A DNA stretch of 64,000 bases from an uncultured Aquimarina sp. (GTDB taxonomy: Bacteria; Bacteroidota; Bacteroidia; Flavobacteriales; Flavobacteriaceae): assembly GCA_947493495.1 (NCBI GenBank), contig CANLRN010000005.1, positions 49,880 to 113,879 of the forward strand, given 5' to 3'. Both the position numbers and the translations under genes were made by a program. A model generated the notes under the pieces. That model saw nothing but the letters and a program-made list of their open reading frames with translations. It had not been told where the DNA came from and ran no database searches. Below, piece after piece: positions 36,868 to 46,800 of the stretch. Within the stretch, counting starts at the first letter, position 1. Each line of letters begins with the position of its first letter.

Positions 36868-37629
36868 TTAATTACAAATACTGGAAGCATTATTTCTTCC
36901 ATATAGTGCTCTTAATGCATTTTTGTCTCCAGTAGTTAAGTTTCTAACAGTTCCTCCTCTACCACCATTCATTAGAGAATTATCATCAACTCTAGGTGTC
37001 CCTGATATTGGATTTCCAAAATCCAACATATTAGTATGAGAAAAACCTATGTTATGTCCTATCTCATGCTGTATTGTTGATCTCCATTGAGAAACATTAA
37101 GAACGAGGCTAGTATTAATTATAATTAGTCCACCTGCTCTTCCACCACTAGGAAACTCACCTTGTCCCAACACATTACTAGGTAATGAACCATTATCACT
37201 CCTTACAATGATATCTGGGTTACTAGTAACGTTTACAAGTCGTATTAAGCTATTGCCTACTGCATTCCAACTATTTATTGCAGATGCATAAGCTCTTCTA
37301 GCTACACCAGGTGGCAAACTATTTTGTATTCTCACATTCCTAGCATTAGAACACGTCATTACACTAAGATACCTTTGTTTACTACTAATATCTCTTCTTT
37401 CAACTTCTTCTCTAGGAATAAGAATATCTTCTTCAACTGTATACCCTTCTTTGCTGACTCTTACAGGGTAATTGGTGATGTCAAACCCCATATTGGTCAA
37501 TTTTGCTAATACTTCTTCGGTAATCAATTCTTGATTCTCATTAGATAATTCAGTTTCTATTTCTTCTGTCTGACAAGAAAATATAATTAATCCGAATAGC
37601 AGAAATGTAATTACTTTGAAATTTTTCAT
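36868..37629 (-). CDS. Lipoprotein HEIGH-type metallopeptidase (M57-like)
   Basis: This 253-residue protein has a lipoprotein signal (ITFLLFGLIIFSCQTEE) and a C-terminal metzincin zinc site HEIGHNIGFSH, followed by GTPRVDDNSLMNGGRGG, where Met in the Met-turn position supports the metzincin assignment. The pattern fits the dual-action HEIGH metallopeptidases. It is probably surface-anchored; the substrate is unknown. Confidence 0.85.
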   Translation of the reverse strand: MKNFKVITFLLFGLIIFSCQTEEIETELSNENQELITEEVLAKLTNMGFDITNYPVRVSKEGYTVEEDILIPREEVERRDISSKQRYLSVMTCSNARNVRIQNSLPPGVARRAYASAINSWNAVGNSLIRLVNVTSNPDIIVRSDNGSLPSNVLGQGEFPSGGRAGGLIIINTSLVLNVSQWRSTIQHEIGHNIGFSHTNMLDFGNPISGTPRVDDNSLMNGGRGGTVRNLTTGDKNALRALYGRNNASSICN

Positions 37630-37862
37630 AATGTAATTAAGTTTTAAGATTTTATTTTACTAAAATTAAGCTTTTTTATAAGATGTTATGTATTGATTAC
37701 TATCTGTTAATATCGAAAACGATTATTTTTTTAAGTAAACTTAGAAACGGATACTTTTATCAACTTAGGCGATAAGTGTATTATAAATACAGTTGCTAAA
37801 AAGATAAATGGAGCATAAAACCTTAATATGAATACAAGCTTTTTCTACTACTTCAAAAAAAC

Positions 37863-38936
37863 TCAAAACAACTTTAATTGCCCGTCTTTATACGACTCGT
37901 GTACATCGCAGTTTAGTTTAGAACTGTTTTTTACAGGAAAATATTTTTGCCTAGCGATTGCAAATAACTGGTGGATCTGTTCGGCAATTTTACCACTTCC
38001 TTTCATACGTTGACCGAATTGGCTATCATTCAACTTCCCTTGGTGGCAGTCCATAATTTGATGTAAGATTTTGTCTTTTCTGTCTGGTAAAGTAGTTTCT
38101 AACCATTGAGTAAATATCTGACCGATAGCTCCATTTAGTCTTACTATGGTGTATCCTATACTTTTGGCACCTCTGGCAGAAATTTCTTTAGATAGTTCTA
38201 AAATCTCGTGACTATTAATCGATGGGATGATAGGTGCCATCATTACATTGGTAGGAATACCGTTATCATTTAATTTTTTTAAAGTGTCTAATCGCTTTTG
38301 TATACTAGCAGTTCTGGGTTCTAGTATTCTTCTGGTTTCTTCAGACAATGTAGTAATAGACAAAAAAACAGAGACTAAATTATTTTTGCTAAGTTCTGAT
38401 AAAATATCAATATCCCGTTGTATCAAAGCATTCTTGGTAATGATCCCAACAGGATGTCTATATTTTAAAAATATTTCGAGTAGTTTTCGCGTGATTTTTA
38501 GTTTTTTTTCTATAGGCTGATAACAGTCTGTATTGCCAGATAATGCAATAGGATAGGCTTTCCAGTTTCTGTTTTTTAATTTCTTTTCTAATAACTCTGG
38601 CGCGTTTTTTTTGACCAGTATTTTGCTTTCAAAATCCAACCCAGCACCATAGCCCCAATATTCGTGTGAGTTTCGAGCATAGCAATACACACATCCATGT
38701 TCGCACCCTTGATAAGGGTTAAGAGAGTATTGCATCCCCACATCAGGGCTTGTTACTTTATTAACAATTGTTTTGGGAAATGTTTCAATAAATGTTGTCT
38801 GATGCGTTGTAATAGATTCTCCTTCTTTTTCTAGATAATTTAGAAAATCATCCCTAAGCTCATGCTGATGTGCAGAAAATTGATTATAAACTTTCTTTTG
38901 GGCTCCTCTTCCTTTATTATATCTTTTTGATTTCAA
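37863..38936 (-). CDS. Radical SAM protein, PA0069 type
   Basis: This 357-residue protein has the Fe-S cluster motif CEHGCVYC (CxxxCxxC) in PYQGCEHGCVYCYARNSHE, then GLDFESKILVKKNAPELL and ITKNALIQRDIDIL. This is the PA0069/SplB-like radical SAM family, whose reaction is unknown. It is divergent from the TIR gene, with a paired operator between them. Confidence 0.88.
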   Translation of the reverse strand: MKSKRYNKGRGAQKKVYNQFSAHQHELRDDFLNYLEKEGESITTHQTTFIETFPKTIVNKVTSPDVGMQYSLNPYQGCEHGCVYCYARNSHEYWGYGAGLDFESKILVKKNAPELLEKKLKNRNWKAYPIALSGNTDCYQPIEKKLKITRKLLEIFLKYRHPVGIITKNALIQRDIDILSELSKNNLVSVFLSITTLSEETRRILEPRTASIQKRLDTLKKLNDNGIPTNVMMAPIIPSINSHEILELSKEISARGAKSIGYTIVRLNGAIGQIFTQWLETTLPDRKDKILHQIMDCHQGKLNDSQFGQRMKGSGKIAEQIHQLFAIARQKYFPVKNSSKLNCDVHESYKDGQLKLF

Positions 38937-38975
38937 AAAAATGATTTTTTACGGGTTAAAAGTAAAACTTTTATA

Positions 38976-39009
38976 GGAATATTTCCAATAAAAAATGGAA
39001 TATTTCCAA
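38976..39009. promoter_or_regulatory. Two GGAATATTTCCAA boxes, 21 bp apart
   Basis: GGAATATTTCCAA occurs at 38976-38988 and 38997-39009. Each box is nearly palindromic, and the 21-bp spacing puts both on the same helix face. The second box covers the -33 region of the TIR promoter, and both lie between the divergent radical SAM and TIR genes. Confidence 0.55.
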
Positions 39010-39019
39010 ATAAAGAAAG

Positions 39020-39027
39020 TATTTTTG
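39020..39027 (+). promoter_or_regulatory. Probable -7 promoter box of the TIR gene
   Basis: TATTTTTG matches TAnnTTTG, 45 bp before the start codon and directly after the paired GGAATATTTCC boxes. Confidence 0.45.
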
Positions 39028-39072
39028 TACTAGGTCTTTTTTATAAGATTTTGTTTTAAAAAATAGTCAGTG

Positions 39073-40056
39073 ATGAAGAATAGAAATTATGAATATGATG
39101 TTGCCTTATCCTTTGCAGGAGAGAATAGGGCATATGTGGAGAAGGTGGCCAATAGCTTACAACAAAAGGGGATCAATGTATTTTATGATTTATTTGAAGA
39201 AGCAAACCTTTGGGGTAAAAACCTATACGAATATTTATCAGAAATTTATCAGAATAAAGCTAAGTATACAGTACTATTTGTATCGAGTTTTTACAATAAA
39301 AAATTATGGACCAATCATGAGAGAGTTTCGATGCAAGCTAGAGCCTTTCAGGAGAGCAGAGAATATATATTACCCGCCAGATTTGATGATACAGAAATCC
39401 CTGGAATTCTAAAGACCATCGGTTACATCAATCTGGAGAATAAAACTCCAGAAGAATTAGCCGTTCTTATTGAAGATAAATTGAAAACGAACCAGACTTC
39501 TATTAAAAACAGATGGTCAAAACTTTCAACAATCATTCACCCGAAGCCTTTTATTTTTACATTAAAGGTAATGGATGAACAAAAGCAATTAATAAAACAT
39601 GCAAAAGTTGTATTAATTGCTAGTAATTCTACCTATTTAGAGAGTTATACAGATGAAGATGGATTAGCTCATTTTGTGATAAGAACAAGAAAATTGTATA
39701 CTGTTCTTATAGCACATTCTATATATCCAGCAGTAATTTTTAGAAATGTAAACCCTAAAGAAGATATAGTAGTTACCATAGAAAAATCTGAAAATTTTGG
39801 TTCTATGATTATCAATAAATCTGGCCATATCCCAGGAATATCAGGAAAAATCCAACCAGTACTACAACCAGATAAGAAGTTAAGCTTATATGCTGATAAT
39901 ATTGCAATAGAAGGAGGAATGAATCAACCATATGATTTTGAGCTTAATAAATCTATATCATTAGAAGATAATGAAGGAAATGTTATACATTTAACCTTCA
40001 GATTCTTTCAGGGAAGGATCGCTTTACTTGATTTTTATAAACATAAATCACTTTAG
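39073..40056 (+). CDS. TIR-domain protein with a beta-rich C-terminal domain
   Basis: The start is ATG 39073 (a GTG three bases earlier is possible). Residues about 7-145 form a TIR domain: YDVALSFAGENRAYVEKV, INVFYDLFEE, then a Glu at 83 in WTNHERVSMQAR in the position expected for the NADase catalytic Glu. Residues about 160-235 look like a carboxypeptidase-regulatory/Ig-like module (DEDGLAHFVIRTRKLY), and the last 80 residues form another beta-rich region I do not recognise. Bacterial TIR proteins commonly act in anti-phage defence by degrading or signalling with NAD. No partner gene is adjacent, so a stand-alone role is inferred. Confidence 0.75.
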   Translation: MKNRNYEYDVALSFAGENRAYVEKVANSLQQKGINVFYDLFEEANLWGKNLYEYLSEIYQNKAKYTVLFVSSFYNKKLWTNHERVSMQARAFQESREYILPARFDDTEIPGILKTIGYINLENKTPEELAVLIEDKLKTNQTSIKNRWSKLSTIIHPKPFIFTLKVMDEQKQLIKHAKVVLIASNSTYLESYTDEDGLAHFVIRTRKLYTVLIAHSIYPAVIFRNVNPKEDIVVTIEKSENFGSMIINKSGHIPGISGKIQPVLQPDKKLSLYADNIAIEGGMNQPYDFELNKSISLEDNEGNVIHLTFRFFQGRIALLDFYKHKSL

Positions 40057-40058
40057 TT

Positions 40059-41129
40059 ATGAATAAAACACTCATTTTTTTAGCGTATATATTATTTTTA
40101 GGATGTAAAGAACAAACAAAACCAATAGCAGATATTTCGGTTACTGATACTAAAAATGAGAAGGTGGAGAAACCTTCAGAAACTTTTGGTATTGTAATTC
40201 ATGGAGGCGCAGGAACCATCCTCAAAAAAAATATGACTCCAGAAAAAGAAGCTGCCTATAAGGCCAAGCTAGAAGAAGCTATAAAAGTTGGTCATACGAT
40301 TCTTAAAAACGGAGGAACAAGTTTAGATGCTGTACAGAAAACAATTAATATTCTCGAAGATTCACCCTTGTTTAATGCAGGAAAAGGAGCTGTTTTTACC
40401 AATACAGGAAAAAACGAATTAGATGCTTCAATAATGGATGGTAGTAACTTAGATGCTGGAGCAGTAGCAGGAGTTACTACTGTAAAAAACCCAATTAACT
40501 TAGCTAGAGAGGTAATGATAAATTCTCCGCATGTAATGCTCTCTGGAGCAGGTGCAGAGCAATTCGCTACAGAAAGGAATCTGAAGATTGTAGATCCAAC
40601 ATATTTCTATACAGAAGATCGGTTTAAATCTTTAGAAAGGGTAAAAGAGAAAGAAAAAATAGCAACTAAAACTACAGCGTTTTACGATCCAATGATTAAG
40701 GACGCTAAATTTGGTACTGTAGGGTGTGCTGCCTTAGATAAAAATGGAAATCTCGCAGCAGGTACTTCTACAGGAGGAATGACCAATAAAAAATGGAATC
40801 GTATAGGCGATGCACCAATAATAGGAGCGGGAACCTATGCTAACAATGCTACATGTGCAGTGTCTAGTACGGGTTGGGGTGAATATTTTATAAGAGCAAT
40901 GGTAGCGCACGATATTTCTGCCTTAATGGAATATAAAGGGCTGTCACTACAAGAAGCTGCTACTTTAGTGATCCAAAAAAAAGTTCCTGACCTTGGAGGC
41001 GATGGAGGGATTGTTGCTATAGATCATAAAGGAAACGTTGCTATGGAGTTTAATACAGCTGGGATGTACAGAGCAACAATGAATACCGAAGGAGAAATAA
41101 AAATAGGTATTTATAAAACACAAGAATAG
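40059..41129 (+). CDS. Lipoprotein isoaspartyl peptidase / L-asparaginase
   Basis: This 356-residue protein is an Ntn-hydrolase of the plant-type asparaginase family with a lipoprotein signal (LIFLAYILFLGCKEQ). Landmarks are VIHGGAGTI, the cleavage/nucleophile Thr220 in FGTVGCAAL and GTSTGGMTNKKWNRIGDAPI. It self-cleaves before Thr220 and hydrolyses isoaspartyl dipeptides or asparagine. It begins two bases after the TIR stop and may be co-transcribed, although a functional link is not evident. Confidence 0.9.
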   Translation: MNKTLIFLAYILFLGCKEQTKPIADISVTDTKNEKVEKPSETFGIVIHGGAGTILKKNMTPEKEAAYKAKLEEAIKVGHTILKNGGTSLDAVQKTINILEDSPLFNAGKGAVFTNTGKNELDASIMDGSNLDAGAVAGVTTVKNPINLAREVMINSPHVMLSGAGAEQFATERNLKIVDPTYFYTEDRFKSLERVKEKEKIATKTTAFYDPMIKDAKFGTVGCAALDKNGNLAAGTSTGGMTNKKWNRIGDAPIIGAGTYANNATCAVSSTGWGEYFIRAMVAHDISALMEYKGLSLQEAATLVIQKKVPDLGGDGGIVAIDHKGNVAMEFNTAGMYRATMNTEGEIKIGIYKTQE

Positions 41130-41299
41130 CATAAAATATTGATTACTAGATTTATACAGTTGTGTATCTAATATTCTAACAGATATATGTGAAAGCACGA
41201 ACATAAATTTTTTGTTAACAAAACCATAAATTACGTTAAAACCATAAATTATATCCTGTAATAAGCAACATTTACGTGTAACATATCGTTATTTGTTGT

Positions 41300-41674
41300 A
41301 TGAAAAAGATAATGACTATATGTGTAGTAATAGGGGTATATAACTTTATACATGCACAATCTATAGAACTTGTAGATGTATACCCTTATTCAGAAGTAGA
41401 AATAAAATCAAAATTTACTTCTTTCCAAGGAAATACGTTGAAACATACAGTAATTGGTATTACTGAAGATTGTATTGATAAGACAGAACAGCTATTAAAA
41501 AATAAATCTCTAACACAACTTATGTATTGGAGGTATAAAGATATTGAGATACTACCTTCTGATAAGGAAAATAAAGGAGTGGCTCTTAGAATTATTACTG
41601 ATGAATCATTAGAAGGTTTTTCTAATAAACAGAAACAGTTATTGTCAATAGGTGTTATTAGTAATTTTAAATAG
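41300..41674 (+). CDS. Small secreted protein of unknown function
   Basis: This 124-residue protein has a signal peptide (MKKIMTICVVIGVYNFIHAQS) and no recognisable family. It has one lone Cys and an even charge distribution. It stands alone between the isoaspartyl peptidase and the sigma-factor operon. Confidence 0.6.
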   Translation: MKKIMTICVVIGVYNFIHAQSIELVDVYPYSEVEIKSKFTSFQGNTLKHTVIGITEDCIDKTEQLLKNKSLTQLMYWRYKDIEILPSDKENKGVALRIITDESLEGFSNKQKQLLSIGVISNFK

Positions 41675-41847
41675 GTTCCTTAAAAAACGCAGACTTTTAA
41701 TGAGTCTTTATACTTATATTTTTATAAGAAATTTTCCACATTAGAATCCGATTAATCCCTTGAGCTAACAAATGAAAAGAGATTGTAAAGCAGAAAAAAT
41801 AATAGACTGAATATCAATACTAAAATTTGATATGAGTTAGGATTCGA

Positions 41848-42264
41848 CTAAAAAAAGAACATTCTACTAGAATCGGTATTTACCTTTATAGAACCAGAAT
41901 TTGTAAAAAGCAATTTGAATCCTTCATTCTCTATTTGAGAAGCACAAAATTCATAGTTTTTGGACTTGATAATAAATTTATCAGAACGGATTACACGCCA
42001 GAATGGAATTTTGAAATCGATAGTATCATTTGAATAGCGTTCAGCGATTTTTTTGATAGCGTTTCCCGTTCGCATTGGGCAAGTTACATCAGTGTCAAAA
42101 TCTTTTGACAAACGTTTGGAAAGTGTAGCTATTGAAGCTACAAACCCATTTGGAATTGTTTTTACCAGTTCTTGCACATCTTCTACTGAAGGATGTAACA
42201 TTGTACCTTTTCCATAAAACTTTTCCATCTTGATTGGAATATCCACTATTTTAGACGTAGTCAT
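41848..42264 (-). CDS. MGMT-like (alkyltransferase-like) protein
   Basis: I place the start at ATG 42264 (42270 also possible), overlapping the upstream gene by 14 bp, instead of the longest frame. The C-terminal 90 residues follow the MGMT/ATL DNA-binding layout: an Ala/Ser-rich helix (VASIATLSKRL), a recognition-like helix (RTGNAIKKIAE) and IPFWRVIRS. In active methyltransferases the equivalent motif is PCHRV with the acceptor Cys; here it is PFWRV. The protein should therefore bind damaged or modified bases without repairing them, as alkyltransferase-like proteins do. The family call is moderate. Confidence 0.55.
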   Translation of the reverse strand: MTTSKIVDIPIKMEKFYGKGTMLHPSVEDVQELVKTIPNGFVASIATLSKRLSKDFDTDVTCPMRTGNAIKKIAERYSNDTIDFKIPFWRVIRSDKFIIKSKNYEFCASQIENEGFKLLFTNSGSIKVNTDSSRMFFF

Positions 42265-42697
42265 TTTCATATTTTTTATAAAGTTTAGAGGCAATCCAGG
42301 CACCAACTATCATTTCTAACCAACTTAGTGGTAAGGTAATCCATAAAATCTCCCAGTCCGACAATCCCATATTTGCTGTTGCAACCCAAAAAATAACAAA
42401 AACAGCTACCCATACTATTGTACCCGAAATCAAAGTAGATCTATTAGAATTACCAAAAACACCTGAATAAAACCAAATAACAAAAACTAAAACACTTGTT
42501 AGAATTGTGTCCCAAAATCCCCAAATAGCGAAAATGCCAAAGTCCATCTCTGCAATACCTTGCTGATTGTCAAAAAAAGATTTTACACGTGGCATAACAA
42601 ACACGAAATATCTAAAAACCTCTGAAATGTGAATCCAAATACTAGTCAAAAGAGTAATGATAGTAAAATGCTTGAAACTAAATTTTTTAGCGATCAT
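42251..42697 (-). CDS. Four-segment membrane protein of the sigma operon
   Basis: This 148-residue protein has four predicted membrane segments (FTIITLLTSIWIHISEVF, FWDTILTSVLVFVIWFY, GTIVWVAVFVIFWVAT, ILWITLPLSWLEMIVG). I do not recognise the family. It begins two bases after the sigma factor stop and overlaps the MGMT-like gene, so it sits in the middle of a three-gene operon and might be a membrane regulator of the sigma factor; that is a guess. Confidence 0.7.
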   Translation of the reverse strand: MIAKKFSFKHFTIITLLTSIWIHISEVFRYFVFVMPRVKSFFDNQQGIAEMDFGIFAIWGFWDTILTSVLVFVIWFYSGVFGNSNRSTLISGTIVWVAVFVIFWVATANMGLSDWEILWITLPLSWLEMIVGAWIASKLYKKYENDYV

Positions 42698-42699
42698 GT

Positions 42700-43506
42700 T
42701 TAATCGAGTGCTAATGCTTGTTTTATATTGTTTAGAACAGTCATTGGAGTTTCTGCTTTTGGAACAGAACGGTAGATTGCAATTGACTTTTCTAATTCGC
42801 CTAATTTTCCAACCAAATCGATACTACGTTGAGAAAACCCTGCGAATCTTAAATCTTTAGGATTTACAATTCTCTGGTCAATCAGAAAATCAACCTTCTT
42901 ATTACATCGACAAGGGTTTTTAGGATTTGCAAGTCCACATTTATTAGTTAAAAAATTTCGGATTTTAGTTCTTGAACGTGATAATTTCTTTCTGAAGTTT
43001 ACAGCTGTTATTTGCATTATTTCAGAACCCTCAACACTATTGAACTCTAGAATTTCTGATAAAATGTAAACCATTCTATCAACAGAATTTAAACAAAGTA
43101 GCAAACCTTGGGTACAACTTACCTTTACCTCTTCTTCTAAAAGAGAAATTTCTCCTTCGTTGGTCGAATATCTAATTGTATCGGAATGACCAGTATCTAT
43201 TAGGTTTGCATAATCATCAAAAGGCATAGCAAACTCTTTGTTTTTTTTACTTTTATATGTCAGTAAATAATTAGTTGTCACTCGATAGACCCAAGTCATG
43301 AGCTTGCTTTTATGATTAAAAGTACTCAAATGAGTTATGATCTTAATAAGTATTTCTTGCGTTGCATCTTCTGCATCTACAGGATAAAGTAACATTTTCA
43401 AGGATAGGTTGTAAACGTAATCTTTGATGTGAAGTAATATTGATTCTAAAGCTTTTCTATCTCCCGAATTAGCTTTTTTTACTAAAATTTCTAAAGTATC
43501 TTTCAT
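42700..43506 (-). CDS. ECF-type RNA polymerase sigma factor
   Basis: The start is set at ATG 43506 (a GTG at 43527 would add seven residues). The 268-residue protein has sigma region 2 (YNLSLKMLLYPVDAEDATQEI and WVYRVTTNYLL) and a region 4-like helix-turn-helix around residue 155 (GSEIMQITAVNFRKKLSRSRTK, shown in part). A Cys-rich segment (CGLANPKNPCRC) and an extra C-terminal helical part follow, common in Bacteroidetes sigma factors of this size. It heads an operon with a membrane protein and an MGMT-like protein. Confidence 0.85.
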   Translation of the reverse strand: MKDTLEILVKKANSGDRKALESILLHIKDYVYNLSLKMLLYPVDAEDATQEILIKIITHLSTFNHKSKLMTWVYRVTTNYLLTYKSKKNKEFAMPFDDYANLIDTGHSDTIRYSTNEGEISLLEEEVKVSCTQGLLLCLNSVDRMVYILSEILEFNSVEGSEIMQITAVNFRKKLSRSRTKIRNFLTNKCGLANPKNPCRCNKKVDFLIDQRIVNPKDLRFAGFSQRSIDLVGKLGELEKSIAIYRSVPKAETPMTVLNNIKQALALD

Positions 43507-43871
43507 AACGCTGTTAATTAGACACACAAAAGATACGAAGTGTGACAGTCGAGATATAAAAAATATTTAGTTTTGGAAAAATAAACTATATATGACAGTT
43601 TCGTAAACTCAATTGATCAATGCCGTTAAGGCTGAGTTAGCTTATTAGGTAAAGTATACATCAATCGTTCGTATAATAAATTAGTATATTCTTCATAAAC
43701 ACCTATTTGCAAAAAATGCCCAAAATTATTGCAGACGTATACCTCTTACAAAACCTTAGCAAATTTTGGGTATCCCTGTATTTCTCAAAATAGTAAAGAA
43801 ACCACATAGTTAATTTTACACAATTCAATAAATTGGTATTATATTTATAAGACTAACTAAGACTATCAAAT
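43507..43871. other. Divergent intergenic region, sigma operon versus alpha-2-macroglobulin
   Basis: This 365-bp AT-rich region must hold both promoters. I see no gene and no convincing repeat or operator in it. Confidence 0.4.
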
Positions 43872-46800
43872 ATGAAATTCTCTACTATTCACTATTGTTG
43901 TTTACTTTTCATAGTACTTTTTTCTTGTAAGAAAAAAGATGACATCACTATCGCTAGAGAGAATATATCTGAACTTGTTAAGTATCAAAATTATATTTCC
44001 GACATATCTACAGGTACAATATCTGTATATGATAATGTATATGTCGTTTTACAATCACCAGTAGCGGGATGGGATGATGATCAAGAATTACCTAGCAAAT
44101 TGTTATCAGTATCCCCTAAGATCAAGGGAAAAGTAATTGCCGTAAATAATAGAACATTGTCTTTTCAACCTTCAGAAAGTTTTGAAGAAGATACCATGTA
44201 TACATTTACATTGGATATAAAGGCTCTCGTTGAAGATCTAGAAGAAGATTTGGATGACGATTTTGTATTTAATATAAAAACCTTAAAACAACAGTTTTCT
44301 GTACTTACAGATAACATTCAATCCTATTCTAAAGATTGGCAATATATTAACGGAACTATCACGGCAAGTGATCAGATGAAAGCAGAAGTAGCCAAGCAGC
44401 TAATTACTGCTACTCAAAAAGATAAAGCAGTATCCATAAAGCTAAACGAGGCACAAGATAATACACGCCAATTCAGTTTTAGAATTGATAGCATTCAGAG
44501 ATTCGAAGAAGATTCTAAGGTAGTGATTAAGTGGTCTGGAGAACAATTCGATATAGACACAAAAGGAGAGGAGAAACTAGATATTCCAGGAAAAAACAAT
44601 TTTTCTATACTAGGCGTTTCGGTAGCTAATATAGAAGGACAATACATAGAGATAAATTTTTCTGATCCATTAAAGAAAAATCAAAATTTTGATGGCTTAG
44701 TAACCATAGCAGGAACTCAAAAACTAAAATATACTGTGGATGGGAATACTCTAAAAGTATATCCTAATAATGAATTAAAAGGAGTATTAGAAGTCAATAT
44801 TTTTGAAGGGATTAAGAGCATAGATAACTACAAGCTAAAGAATACATATACCGAAAAAGTTTCTTTCCAGCAACCTAAACCAGAAATACGCCTATTAAAG
44901 AATGGGGTGATTCTGGCCACATCAAATAATCTAAAATTTAATTTTGAAGCCATAAACTTACGGGCAGTAGAAGTAGAAGTAATCAAAATTTTCGAAGATA
45001 ATATATTGCAATTTTTGCAGAACAATAATCTAAATGGAGCTAATGCCTTAAAAAGAGTTGCTAGACCAATAGCAAGAAAACGAATTAATTTACAAGAGAA
45101 TGCTTCATTAAACTTGGGCAAGTGGAATGCTTTTGCCATTGATCTAAAAGAGCTAATTACTCCAGATCCCGGTGCAATATATAGAGTGGAATTAAAATTT
45201 AAAAAGGCATACTCCTTATATAAATGTGAAGGGGAAGGTGTAGATGATAGTACCGTAGATGAACTCTCCGACAATTATGAAGAAGAAGTAACATCTAGTT
45301 ACTGGGATAGTGCTCAGTATTATGAAGATGAATATTATTATGATTATGACTGGAACGAAAGAGAAAATCCGTGTAGCACTTCTTATTTTAGAAATAAAAA
45401 AATAGGGGCTAATATTCTAGCGTCTAATGTTGGTGTTACTGTAAAAAAAGGATTGAATAATGCGTATCTAATTATAGTTAATGATATCATTACTACAAGT
45501 CCCATAGCGAATGCAAAAGTTACTTTTTATAACTATCAGCAACAGGAAATAGGTATAGGAACTACAGATGCAGAAGGCATAGCAGGATTTGATGCGACTA
45601 GCCCTGCATATTTTGCTATTGTAACATCTGGTAATCAGCAGGCGTATGTAAAACTAGGAGATGGAAATGCGCTTTCTGTTAGTAAGTTTGATGTCTCGGG
45701 AGTACGATTACAGAAAGGCATAAAAGGATATATATATGGCGAAAGAGGTGTCTGGAGACCAGGAGATACTATATTCTTATCGTTTATGCTTAATGATAAT
45801 GCTAATAAATTACCTAAGGGACACCCAGTAAAACTCGAATTAAAAGATCCATACGGCAAAGTAACGTATCAAGGAATAAAAACTGAAGGCGTCAATAATT
45901 TTTACAAATTTATTGTAAAAACATCAGAAGAAGCACCAACAGGAAATTGGCAAGCTACCGTAAATGTTGGAGGAGCTAGCTTTTCTAAAACAATAAAAAT
46001 TGAAACTATTAAACCTAATCGACTTAAGATTAAAGTTGATTTTAAGGATGATGTATTAGGGGTAGATAAAACCAATGCAGGAAATATAGAAGCATTATGG
46101 CTCCATGGAGCAGTAGCCAAAAATTTACAGACAGATATTAATGTCCGTTTTAGATCAACAAAAACTAGTTTTGAAAACTATTCTGGATTCATTTTTGATG
46201 ATCCTTCTCGGAAATTTGCAACAGAAGAACAAGAGGTTTTTAAAGGCCGAATTTCTAGTGAAGGAAAGGCTAATTTTAATCTTAAACCATCGCTTCAAAA
46301 TAAGGCTGCAGGGATGTTGAAGGCTTCTTTTATTACCAAAGTATATGAAAATGGAGGGGATTTCAGTACGGATGTAGTGTCAAAAGACTTTTCTCCTTAT
46401 AACACATACATTGGATTAAATATCCCTAAAGGTGATAAGGCTAGAAATATGCTACTTACAGATACTAAACACAATTTTGAGATAGTTTCTGTAAATAAAA
46501 ATGGAAATCCACAAGCTACTAAAGATATCGAAGTACATATTTATAAGGTTAACTGGAGATGGTGGTGGGATACCTCAGAAGATAATTTATCATCTTACAA
46601 CCGAGGTGAATATCATCAAGAGGTATTTACTACAAAAGTAAGTACAAATACCTCAGGAAAAGCAACCTTTAATTTTGAGTTAAAATATCCAGAATGGGGG
46701 AGATATTTTGTGAGAGTTGTGGATCCTAATGGAGGTCATGCAACAGGAAATACAATGTATATTGATTGGCCTGGATGGGCAGGTAAATCTAAGAAATTAG

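Noticed and set aside
44828..45274. Minus-strand frame of 148 codons inside alpha-2-macroglobulin
   Set aside because: It is a shadow of a continuous 1842-residue gene with clear domain structure.
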